Below, one piece after another: positions 55,153 through 64,000 of a DNA stretch of 64,000 nt (the stretch's first letter is position 1; every line of letters begins with the position of its first letter). The notes under the pieces were generated by a model that saw nothing but the letters and a program-made list of their open reading frames with translations, made no database searches and was not told where the DNA came from. Made by a program: the position numbers and the translations under genes. This DNA comes from Linderina pennispora (taxonomy: Eukaryota; Kickxellomycota; Kickxellomycetes; Kickxellales; Kickxellaceae), in NCBI RefSeq assembly GCF_002104995.1, contig NW_024468250.1:1178001-1242000 (forward strand). Direction: 5' to 3'.

Positions 55153-56084
55153 TATAAAAAGCAGCCCAAAGGACATCGTCTCCACCTCTCGCCTCTTCCT
55201 GCTTTCTTATCCACACCAGACTCCACACCGCCTTTTCTCTCTCTCTATTACTTCTTCAGTACACAAACCAGCGGATTACAAGCTCTGCACCACTACTCAG
55301 CTACAAGCAGCATACCCGGTCCTCAGTTCCCAGAGCCCAAGTCCATACACCATCATCACATAAATACACTCGCAGCAAGAACTACAGCTAGGTAAGTTCC
55401 GTGGGCTCTCTCATTACCAATGCGCTGCTGTCGACATCATCGGGCAAACGGCTGCGCTTGCATTCTTTGCGGTTGGGCACGCTTGCACCGATGCTTCGAC
55501 TTCTGCCTGTTCGCCTTAGCGCGCTTCTCACATTGCAGATCCTCCTCGCCGGTGAATGCAGCTGCGCACACCTTTTCCTCCCTGACTTGCCCCCTCTACT
55601 TCTCTCCCCCGACTCTATGTCGCTGACATGCACGTTGGCCGAAGAAGTATATTTGCACCTCACAGGTTAATAGCAGTGCAGTAGTTTACACGTAACTATT
55701 TGTTCTGCGAGCAAGCTGTGCGGGGCTGGGCTGGCAGTAGCAGCTCTCCATGCACACAGGCGCATCTGTTGGTTCTTTTTCCGAGTGACACCCCACCGAC
55801 TACATAATTGCTTTGTGCAGACCTGTCGATCCATGCATGTACTGCATTGGCACCACTCGGTTCGTTAACAATACCTGGTCCTCATGCACCAGAAAGAGTG
55901 CAATAATAATAAAAAGACTGCAGCTAGAGCGGTCTTGCGCGCGAGAAAGCACGGCTTTGCGATGTTTTGAAGAAGCGCACTATAGCATCCAACTGGCCGA
56001 CGCGTATGCATGTATTCGGTGTGGCACACTACCCCTCAACACCATCACTAACATGCGGCCCCCCTCGATGTAGAACAAGACACA
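55153..56084 (+). promoter_or_regulatory. TATA box, 5' UTR and UTR intron of Cys-repeat gene
   Basis: TATAAAAA at 55153-55160 is followed by a CT-rich leader. At 55391 the leader meets a perfect GTAAGT donor. The matching acceptor is TAG at 56071-56073, preceded by a CACTAAC branch site near 56045-56051. The spliced leader then continues AACAAGACACA into the ATG at 56085. The 682-bp UTR intron is long for this window. Leader introns of this kind often boost expression. Confidence 0.6.
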
Positions 56085-56911
56085 ATGGCCTACAAACTCC
56101 ACAAGACACCCTACTTTGAGAGCGAGGAGGGTCTCCCGGTTGTGACCTACAAGTGCGACGCGGATGACTGGACCGATCTGCCAATCAACCTCAGCGTGTC
56201 CGAGCAGACGTTTGTCATCCGCAAGCCCGGAGCCCCCGCCCCAGCTCCGCCCAAGACCTGCGGTGGGTGCCATTGCCATCAATGCAAGGCCGAGGCGGAG
56301 GCAGCAGCAAAGAAGGCGGCAGCCGAAGCAGAGGCGAAGAAGAAGGCAGCCGAGGCATGCCCATGCGCGGATTGCAAGAAGGCAGCGGCCGAGGCAGAGG
56401 CGAAGAAGAAGGCGGCGGCAGCCTGCCCATGCGAGGCCTGCAAGAAGGCAGGCGGCTGAAGCAGAGGCAAAGAAGAAGGCAGCCTGAGGCATGCCCATGC
56501 GAGGCCTGCAAGAAGGCAGCGGCCGAAGCAGAGGCAAAGAAGAAGGCAGCGGCGGCCTGCCCATGCGAGACCTGCAAGAAGGCAGCAGCTGAGGCAGCCA
56601 AGAAGAAGGCTGAGGCAGAGAAGTGCGCTTGCCCATCGTGCGTCAAGGCAGCGGCAGAGGCAGCAGCAAAGAAGAAGGCCGCCGAGGAGGCATGCCCCTG
56701 CGAGCACTGCGCGAAGAAGAAGGCCGAGGAGGCAGCCAAGAAGAAGGCCGCCGAGGCTGCTGCCCAGAAGTGCGGCTGTGCCAACTGCAGCGCTGTCGTC
56801 CCTGTGCGCTTCTCACCGTTCGCGTCATCATGGAGCCCCTTCAACAACTACAAGCGCGAGGTGCCCTGCTATGGTGGAAGCTTCTTCACAAACTTCGCCC
56901 ACTGCATGTGA
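56085..56911 (+). CDS. Cys-rich repeat protein 2 (CPCEACKK repeats)
   Basis: About 275 residues. The N-terminus (MAYKLHKTPYFESEEGLPVV, DADDWTDLPINLSVSEQTFV) is followed by a Pro/Ala hinge and CGGCHCHQCK. Then come about seven units alternating a Lys/Ala/Glu helix-like spacer (AAAEAEAKKKAA) with a Cys motif: CPCADCKK, CPCEACKK, CPCETCKK, CACPSCVK, CPCEHCAKK, CGCANC. Each motif has three Cys as C-x-C-x-x-C, suited to soft-metal or Fe-S binding; that role is inference. The C-terminus (NNYKREVPCYGGSFFTNFAH, then CM) is non-repetitive. Two extra bases, near 56450 (GCA G GCG) and 56486 (GCC T GAG), break the frame inside the repeats. Second member of the cluster. The spacer helices could form coiled coils. 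Confidence 0.65.
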
Positions 56912-58839
56912 GGTTACCGCTGGTGTCTGCTCGGCTCGATGGCTGAATGAAAAATAATTGTAACGCGAGGGGGGCGCTGCTTCACACTCGCCTCTCTGTC
57001 TCTCTGCAGCGCCTCGTTCCCACTCACTCTCACCCTCTCACTCACCCCTCCACACTCCGTCATGGCACTGTGTCTGTCCGCCAGGAGCGCTGTGGAGAGG
57101 CAACCGCTGTCGGCAAACGGTCTTCTCAGTGCGCCTCCCGAAGCTACCTTTTTTACCCTGCCGGTAATGGCCGGCTAGGACCTCACTTGACCGCTAGCTG
57201 CGGCCTGCACTCCCGGAATCAGGCAGCTGGCAGCCTCATTCTCTTTTCTTTTTCTATTTCTCAAAGTTTTCTGTATAAAATTATTGACTCATTCCGCAGT
57301 CCTCACATCTGCCAAGGGGAATAACTATGAGAAGGAAGAGCGCCCCGCAGCTGACAATAATGCTGACACAGAAGAAATCAAGACTGGACGAGCATTATGC
57401 TAGCGTGTGCCGCAGCTTTTTCTTGCTGCAAGGCTGATTTTGGTTCTCCTGCTCCTTTTTGGGATAGCGACAATCAGTGAGACCCTTGGTTAATTCCAAC
57501 CGCGGTGGTAGCAACGTTGTTGGGCGCCGAAGTTCCGCAGCAGTCAGCAGCAGCAGCCAGCGGTTGGTCGCAGCATTATGTAGATAGACGCCAGTGTCGC
57601 TATCCTTCCTGGGTCTGGGATGCGCACAATGCGCTGTTCCAAATTGATATATGCGTTCCTAGTTTGGGCAGGTGCTGATTTTCCAGCAAAATATCCCTCG
57701 CTCACTGTCAGCGGTGTGGGCTCGGTGTGCTGCGGTAGGGATAATGCAAGAGACCCGCAGCAAGAGTACCGGGGCTGAAGGTTGAAATCGAGGGATTGAA
57801 CAAGCTTATTGGGTCTGCCAACCAGTGCCAACACGGAAAATCCATGTGTGGTAGGATTCCAGCTGCCTAAATATACACATGGAGGCGCGTCGGCACAACA
57901 TAAGGCACAACATAGGACACAATGGGCTGTGGCCATCCAGCCAATACCACTGACAGGAAGAGTGTGCTGGGAATTCATATCATGTGTGTAATCGGAAACT
58001 CAATCGTGAACGCGCTCCCCCACCAAACATATGATCTACCGCCAATTGGCATAGTGCGGCCAAAGGGGGGTCGACCATCTCTTTTTTAGGCGGGTACCCT
58101 ACCGTGCCATGACAGCCTACCATTCCAGTGATGAGAGCTATTGTGAAAAATAAAAGACGTGTCCTTTACATTATGCATCTTGTATTTACTACCTGGCGGG
58201 CGCAAAACCGGAAACTGCTGTCTGCCAGCATGGCCCTCTCTGGTCGATCCCCCGTGCCCAGTATAGGCACTTGGCAGCCAGCACGCCTTATTTTGGCCCT
58301 GCAATGGTTGTCAGTCAGGGTTGTCAGCTTTCCGAGCTGACCAGGGTCAGCTTTTATTTTTGGGCACGTACCCGAGCAAAGAGTACGGGTGGCCAAATGT
58401 GCCCGAGATGGAGGCGAATGCCTGGCTTGGCACTGCCAGCACATGCCGCTGAAGGCAAGCGAAAGGAGACTAACCTGGGCTGGCAGCCACGCGCAAAGAG
58501 TTATTCGCATCTTCGTCATTGCATGCCAAAATGGACTTTCTGGAGAAAGTCAGACATCAGAAATAGCTTTTGAAATAGCTGCTTGTTTTCCTTCCATTTG
58601 GCCGCTGCAAAGCACGCACATAATGGCTTAGAAAAGGGGTATTCAGCTGGCCAGTAATTCTTTTTGACAAGTTGGGGGGTGGGTCATCAACCCCTTTCCC
58701 CATGTATCCTGCCCACCACCAGGAATCATTTAAAAGGCTCAAGTCCGATCCGCCAAGCAGACCCTTTTCTCTTTATCTCATCACCAAATCCTTTCCTCCA
58801 CTTGACCCAGTCCACAACTACCAAGCCAAATACCCAAAA
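56912..58839. other. Intergenic, 1.9 kb
   Basis: No convincing gene. The right end is the promoter of the third Cys/His gene: TTTAAAAGG near 58729-58738 and a CT-rich leader of about 100 bases. Confidence 0.5.
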
Positions 58840-59091
58840 ATGCCTTACATTACCTTCGACAACGACCTTAGCCACCCGGTCCACTTCAACATGACTGACG
58901 GGACATACACCTCCACCATCATCACTGTCCCTCACAAAGTCGAGACCTGCATCTGCGACGAGTGCAAGAAGATCCGTGCAAAGAAGGCTGCCGAGGAGGC
59001 TGAGCGGCAGGCTCGTGAGGCCGCCGCTCGCCATTCGTGCTTCTACTACACACCGAACTACAGCTGCTGCTGCTGCCATCACCACCACTAA
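58840..59091 (+). CDS. Small Cys/His-rich protein 3
   Basis: 83 residues, intact. The N-terminus (MPYITFDNDLSHPVHFNMTD, GTYTSTIITVPHKVET) looks beta-rich. A C-x-C-x-x-C motif follows (CICDECKKIR), then a charged helix (KAAEEAERQAREAAARH). The tail SCFYY...NYSCCCCHHHH ends in four Cys and four His. The C-x-C-x-x-C plus Lys/Ala/Glu helix is the same building block as in the repeat protein at 56085, here used once. There is no signal peptide. Metal binding is inference. Third member of the + strand cluster, with the same TATA and CT-leader arrangement. Confidence 0.65.
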   Translation: MPYITFDNDLSHPVHFNMTDGTYTSTIITVPHKVETCICDECKKIRAKKAAEEAERQAREAAARHSCFYYTPNYSCCCCHHHH

Positions 59092-60600
59092 GCGATTGCT
59101 GTGGGCCCGAGCGTTTGTGCTAAATTTTCCGCAGTCCAGCCCTCTCCCTAAGCGCTCACTGCCAATTTTCGCGCCCCTATTTTTAAAATACCGTCGCTGC
59201 TGGCCCTGTTTTGTTTTTATACTTTTCAAACTCTTCTTTGTAAGCACTTTCCACTAGTCATTTTTTAAGTTATACAAAATCACAAACTCCCCTCCTACCA
59301 TCGGTAATAGACAACGAGTGTGCTTTTTGCAAACGGCGTTGAAAGAAGCTGACAGCGAATCAGTGGATTGGCTGGCTCCAATCCACAAGGCTTGGCTTGC
59401 GATATCACGTCTCCTTTTCCTGACCACGGCCACATCCTGTACATAGCATTCTCGTGACATATGGTGCTGGCAGTTTTAACAAGGATTATTCTTGGTGGCA
59501 TTGTATGTCTACAGAATGCACAACCGAAGCTGCATCCTTTCCCAAGCGGCCCAGGCAGATAATAGCCCTAGGGCATGGGATGGAGCGGTGGATGCAGCCC
59601 TGGTATGACATCCACAGGGCGAATGCAATGCACATGCAGCATGGGCAGTTGCCTGGGGGAGTCTGCTATCCTTTCCTACTCGCCGGGTGCTTGCTGGGGT
59701 TGAAAAGCATCGGCAGGGCTCGTTCACCGAGAAGGTCATGTATTCGGATGGTGAGGAAATCAAGCCTGGCCGCAAGGCGCAGACGTTCCCATGGCATTCC
59801 CCCACCGGCCACCCCGTGTCGCTGCCTTGTGCTTGTCTCGGGATACAAGAAAATGCAGCCAAGCACCGGGCTCAATGTCCACGGGTCATTTATACCCGGC
59901 GGCTCCCCACCCGCCTTCTTGCTCATGCTTGGACCCACTGTTTTTCTGCCGAAAGCGATGCACGCAATCAGCGAATCAAGGGCGAAGATCTTGTGCGGAT
60001 ACAGCATGTGGCCAGGGCTGGTATAGTGGGCCAGGATGTGCATTAAGAGTATGTGGCCCAAAAAAGTACACGGTCGAGCAGGCGGGTCGGGAGTAGAGTG
60101 CGCTGGTTGCTCCCCTTCGTGATTCGCACTAGTCATGAAGCGAGGAAGGGAACTCTATTCGACAGGGACGCTACTGCCAAAGGGTCATTTAAAAAGGAGG
60201 GGGCGCTAGAGCCGCGCGCAACAGCATCAGTTACTTTCTTTTCTTTATCTCTCTTCCACAGCCCGTGTCTTTTATTTTCAACTTTCATACTATCCTCTAC
60301 GTGTATATTTCTTGTAAAGACAGCGGGGCATATTGTAGGCGACTGTAAAATAACCCACGACGGAATTAAAAGTAGCAGTCCAGCAGGTTTCCTATTGACA
60401 CAAAAGAAACACGGGTATTTGCATTTATACAGGTACGACGACATGGCATCAGTTGTTTTTTGTTTTGGCATGGGACTGCGGAAGGTGGACCTCTGCTAAA
60501 AATGGGTGCATATGTGTTCATACTCGGCGCCATCTAATGTCTCCTGTGACACAGGGATCTCAGTGCATCATGAGCTTATGACTAACCTGTCACCTTTTAG
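59092..60600. other. Intergenic, 1.5 kb, with promoter of Cys/His gene 4
   Basis: No convincing gene. TTTAAAAAGG near 60188 and a CT-rich leader (60230-60300) mark the promoter of the fourth gene. The sequence immediately before its ATG is a polypyrimidine-AG (CACCTTTTAG), so a 5'-UTR intron probably ends exactly at the start codon. The donor is not resolved (candidates near 60300-60315). Confidence 0.5.
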
Positions 60601-60900
60601 ATGGCGATTTGGAAGCAAGGCGGATTTTTCGAAGAGCTGGCCGAGCGTGAGCAGCACCTGCAGTGGTACCCGAAGGCGTTCGTGCCAGCAGTGAAGAAGG
60701 GCGATGAGTACGTCGTGTCGGTGACATGCTGCACATGCGGCAAGTGTGAGTGCTGCCTGGCCAAGAAGAAGAAGGAAGAGCCGCCAAAGCCTGCTCCTCC
60801 CCCACCCAAGCCGGCCCCGCCTCCACCTCCGCCCAAGAAGGAGTGCCACGGTCATCATCACCACCACCACCACTGTCACTGCTGCAGTTGCTGCTGCTAG
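60601..60900 (+). CDS. Small Cys/His-rich protein 4 with Pro hinge
   Basis: 99 residues, intact. The N-terminus (MAIWKQGGFFEELAEREQHL, QWYPKAFVPAVKKGDEYVVS) is followed by a Cys block (VTCCTCGKCECCLAKKKK), a Pro hinge (PPKPAPPPPKPAPPPPPPKK) and a metal-ligand tail: ECHGHHHHHHHCHCCSCCC. The His run flanked by Cys clusters would chelate Zn, Cu, Ni or Cd well; that is inference. The tail length and Cys density recall metallothioneins, but the Pro hinge and the N-terminal domain do not. It shares with members 1-3 an N-terminal 45-residue domain followed by ligand-rich modules. The ATG directly follows a likely splice acceptor. Confidence 0.65.
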   Translation: MAIWKQGGFFEELAEREQHLQWYPKAFVPAVKKGDEYVVSVTCCTCGKCECCLAKKKKEEPPKPAPPPPKPAPPPPPPKKECHGHHHHHHHCHCCSCCC

Positions 60901-60987
60901 AACCACAGAAGGGCACATATCGCCTAGGGCAACAAAATACTGTTTCCTTGAATTTTTATTGTTGAATTACATAAAGACACTAAGCTG

Positions 60988-61519
60988 CTAGGTTCGGCGC
61001 TTCTTTGCTGCCTTGGCAGGGGAGCTGGGTTCAGGCGGGTTGTCCTTCAGGCTCTGCATTTCGCTGAGCATGGCCTCGAAATCCTTCTCCGAGTCATCGT
61101 TCGTGGACGTTGGCAGGAGCCCTGCTTCATCGTCCCAGAAGGGACGGACAAACACCTGCTACAAGCAGAGGGGTGGTGGGTTAGCAAACGCTGAGTGCTC
61201 TACGTGCTCCGCACATGCCAGTGTTTTTGCACTTTACCTTGCGCTTCTTGCCGTACTGTTTCGCAGTGGCATTGTTTGCTTGCTTTTCGCACACAACGAC
61301 CATATCTTTTACGGATTTCGCTGTCTCCTGCTGCACGCCATTGCTGCCTGCTGGCTTGCTCACATTGCTGGTGGGCAGCTGTGGTATGGATGGCGGGATT
61401 GGTGATTTGGCGGTCTTGGATATTGGCGGGAATGAGCCGTCGTGTGCCTGGTTCCATGAAAATCGCTTGAACCGCACGGACCTTTTGGTCGGCACTGGCA
61501 GGGCGAGTGTGGCCATCAT
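60988..61519 (-). CDS. Hypothetical 150-residue basic-tailed protein
   Basis: Two exons. Exon 1 (61239-61519, possibly through 61238) encodes MMATLALPVPTKRSVRFKRF, a Pro/Ser-rich stretch and ends YGKKRK. The GTAAAG donor follows. The acceptor region reads TAGCAG, so either AG could be used (one codon difference). Exon 2 (to 60988) encodes VFVRPFWDDEAGLLPT, then DDSEKDFEAMLSEMQSLKDN and ends PAKAAKKRRT. Both ends are basic, with nuclear-signal-like KKRK and KKRR. The acidic helix between them could mediate binding. No family is recognised. It is divergent from cytochrome c, sharing a 360-bp promoter region. I favour a real gene because splicing gives an uninterrupted frame. Confidence 0.55.
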
Positions 61520-61878
61520 GTGTAATTTATTTGAAGGGCGGGCGCGGCGAGGAGTTCTTCACTGAGAAAGCGAGAGCATAGGGTGATTTTGAGGTTGGCT
61601 GGTGCCGCAAGGATGCTTCCTGGACCTATATGTGGAAGGCGCTCCAATGTGCTTGGGGGACAAGAAAAATTAGTGAGGTGTGGGGCGTAAATAAAAAATG
61701 CAGCGCCCGTTTTATCCCCAGGCGCTATACCGCCAAGCTGGTGCACAGCCCGACTATGGTTGAACCGCTCCAGGTCCAAGTGGTCCGACACTTGCTCGCT
61801 GCCCACTGCTTTCCATTCTCTGTTTTTCGATATTTTTCTTTGCTGTCACGCCTCCTTTTCCTACACTTTGCGTTTTCG
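61520..61878. promoter_or_regulatory. Divergent promoter, hypothetical gene / cytochrome c
   Basis: 360 bp between divergent starts. It includes an AT-rich stretch (AAATAAAAAATG near 61690) and a CT-rich leader toward cytochrome c (61810-61870). Confidence 0.45.
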
Positions 61879-62402
61879 ATGCCCATGTCGCCGCCGTCGC
61901 CATCATCGCCGCCGTCGCCGCCACACGAGCAGAGCGGTGCTCGATCGCCAGCAGCCGATGGATCAGAGATCAATATGGCAAAAGGAGCACGGCTGTTCCG
62001 TACGCGCTGCGGGCTCTGCCACACAGTGACGCCTGGATGCAACAAGTCGGGGCCGTCGCTCTGGCAGGTGTTTGGCAAAAGGCTGGCACGGTGGAGGGCT
62101 ATGCGTACACGCCGGCGATGAAAAGCTCCAAAGTCCTGTGGTCTGAAGATACCATGGCGGAGTTTCTGCGCTCGCCCAAGCGGTACATTCCGGGGAATAA
62201 AATGGTGTTTCAAGGGTTCCAGCGAGACAGCGATATCAGAGGTAAGGGTGGGTTGGCGAGGGGTGTCTTGAGCATGGGGGTGGTGAACATGGGCTGTATT
62301 GCATGTACTAGAAAACTCGCTGCTATTGGCCACTCGTTTATTCTTGTGGTAGATGTCGTCGCTTATGTCAAGGCGGAGTCCGAGCGCAAAAAGCTGTTCT
62401 AG
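61879..62402 (+). CDS. CYC1: Cytochrome c with Pro-rich N-terminal extension
   Basis: Mobile electron carrier between complexes III and IV in the intermembrane space. Haem attachment is RTRCGLCHTV. The conserved body follows: GPSLWQVFGK, then after a -1 break near 62084 (an A-run one base short) GTVEGYAYTPAMKSSKVLWS, EDTMAEFLRSPKRYIPGNKM with the axial Met, VFQGFQRDSDIR. An intron (62242-62352, donor GTAAGG, acceptor TAG) joins the last exon DVVAYVKAESERKKLF. The haem motif begins at about residue 43, some 24 residues later than in typical cytochrome c. The extension is Pro/Ser-rich (MPMSPPSPSSPPSPPHEQSG) and encoded by CCG/TCG repeats. A second ATG at 61885 and an internal Met (NMAKGARLF) at about residue 33 are alternative starts. 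Confidence 0.9.
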
Positions 62403-62417
62403 CGTCTTGTTTAACAA

Positions 62418-63081
62418 TTACATACAATCAATGCCTCTTGTCATCAGCAGGGCATCGCGGCCCTCGGCGTAATAGTTGGGCACCACCGTCTTGACGCCAA
62501 ATCCGCACTGGAGTGTACAGCTGGATCGCCTCCACCCGTGCCTTGTCCACATGGAGCTGCACCGCACATATCTCCATGGTGGTTGGCAGGAACACGTACT
62601 TTGACAGCGGGATTGTTGGGCAATTGTGCCCCTCTGCACTCTCCACGTCACATGCGCCCAGCGCACCCAGCATGCTGCGGACAACCAGCCTGCCTGCACC
62701 CTGCCGCCTGAATGCCGGGTCCGTACAGATTTTTGAGATCCGTGCGGTGCGGTCAATTCGCGACAGAGCAAGGACGCCGTAGGCTAGCAGCTCAATGTTG
62801 CCAGCATTGGTGCGCCGCAAGACAACAAACAGGAACTGGTTGGGTTTTTTCAGCTCGCTGGCCAGATCCATAGCCTCGGACTTTGGGAACACGCGCTTCT
62901 CCAGGTGCTGGCAGCGTGGGATCAGCTCCTTGTATGCAGGGACAGACAGCCATGGATGCAAGTCCTTGGGTTGCCGTGGGATCGGTGAGGCCACAAGCGA
63001 GCTTGGCACATCCTCTGGCACGCTGTCCTGGGCTTGGCCCTTCTTGCTGCCCTTGCTGCGAATGCTCTTATCTTTCCCCAT
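62418..63081 (-). CDS. GNAT-family N-acetyltransferase (one +1 frameshift)
   Basis: Acetyl-CoA-dependent N-acetyltransferase, probably acting on protein N-termini or a small amine. The start MGKDKSIRSKGSKKG was chosen because the open frame upstream has no homology. GNAT features in order: FPKSEAMDLASELKKPNQFL, LLAYGVLALSRI, ARISKICTDPAFRRQGAGRL with the acetyl-CoA motif R-R-Q-G-A-G, CAVQLHVDKARVEAIQLY and, after one extra base near 62515 (TAC A CTC), LQCGFGVKTVVPNYYAEGRD, ALLM. The C-terminal Y-x-x-x-G-F and NYY-x-x-GRDALLM pattern resembles RimI/Naa50-like enzymes. It is about 220 residues. A loop insertion (DVESAEGHNCPTIPLSK) separates the motifs. Divergent from DIM1. Confidence 0.8.

Positions 63082-64000
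<919 letters not shown>

Overview
The window is nuclear DNA of a filamentous fungus. Genes carry short spliceosomal introns (GTAAGT-type donors, CTAAC-like branch sites, CAG or TAG acceptors), CT-rich 5' leaders behind TATA boxes, and eukaryote-only genes (cohesin, proteasome, NAC, a Rad53-type kinase, mitochondrial precursors). An F-box-like/LRR-like hypothetical protein typical of Kickxellales and the mixed gene set make an early-diverging fungus such as Coemansia (Kickxellomycotina) my best guess. That assignment is inference only. No rRNA, tRNA or CRISPR array was found.

Layout. 0-10 kb: edge of a probable ABCC transporter (-), Rad53/Chk2-like kinase with three FHA domains (+), ACOT9-like thioesterase (+), proteasome beta-3 (-), complex I NDUFV2 (+), PHO89-type phosphate transporter (-). 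12-18 kb: Prx5/Ahp1 peroxiredoxin, NAC-beta and cohesin SMC1, all (-). 18-20 kb: two tandem paralogues resembling degenerate PD-(D/E)XK proteins. 21-27 kb: F-box-like protein, DUF4112 protein, mitochondrial HSCB/Jac1 co-chaperone, sugar transporter. 27-37 kb: a gene-poor block with two candidate microproteins. 37-40 kb: cohesin kleisin RAD21 and neugrin/RRG9. 42-45.4 kb: a 1090-residue Ser/Thr/Glu-rich secreted repeat protein. 46.3-48.9 kb: a Fanzor (eukaryotic TnpB-like RNA-guided nuclease) locus, the most notable element here. 49.8-50.6 kb: tandem SCP2 protein with a peroxisomal PTS1. 52.5-60.9 kb: four small Cys/His-rich putative metal-binding proteins, all on the + strand, behind strong TATA promoters. 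61-64 kb: a small basic-tailed unknown protein, cytochrome c, a GNAT acetyltransferase, and the start of rRNA dimethyltransferase DIM1.

Functional links. SMC1 and RAD21 belong to the same cohesin ring, and both upstream regions carry paired ACGCGT (MCB-like) boxes, suggesting shared G1/S control. NDUFV2, cytochrome c, HSCB, RRG9 and ACOT9 are mitochondrial.

Quality caveat. Many conserved genes are broken by single-base frameshifts. By my reading about 30 are +1 (one extra base) and only three are -1. They cluster strongly: about ten in SMC1 and three within roughly 160 bp of the sugar transporter, but none in RAD53, PHO89, RAD21 or the wall protein. Insertion-biased assembly error is the simplest explanation. 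Coordinates of broken genes are given for the whole inferred gene.
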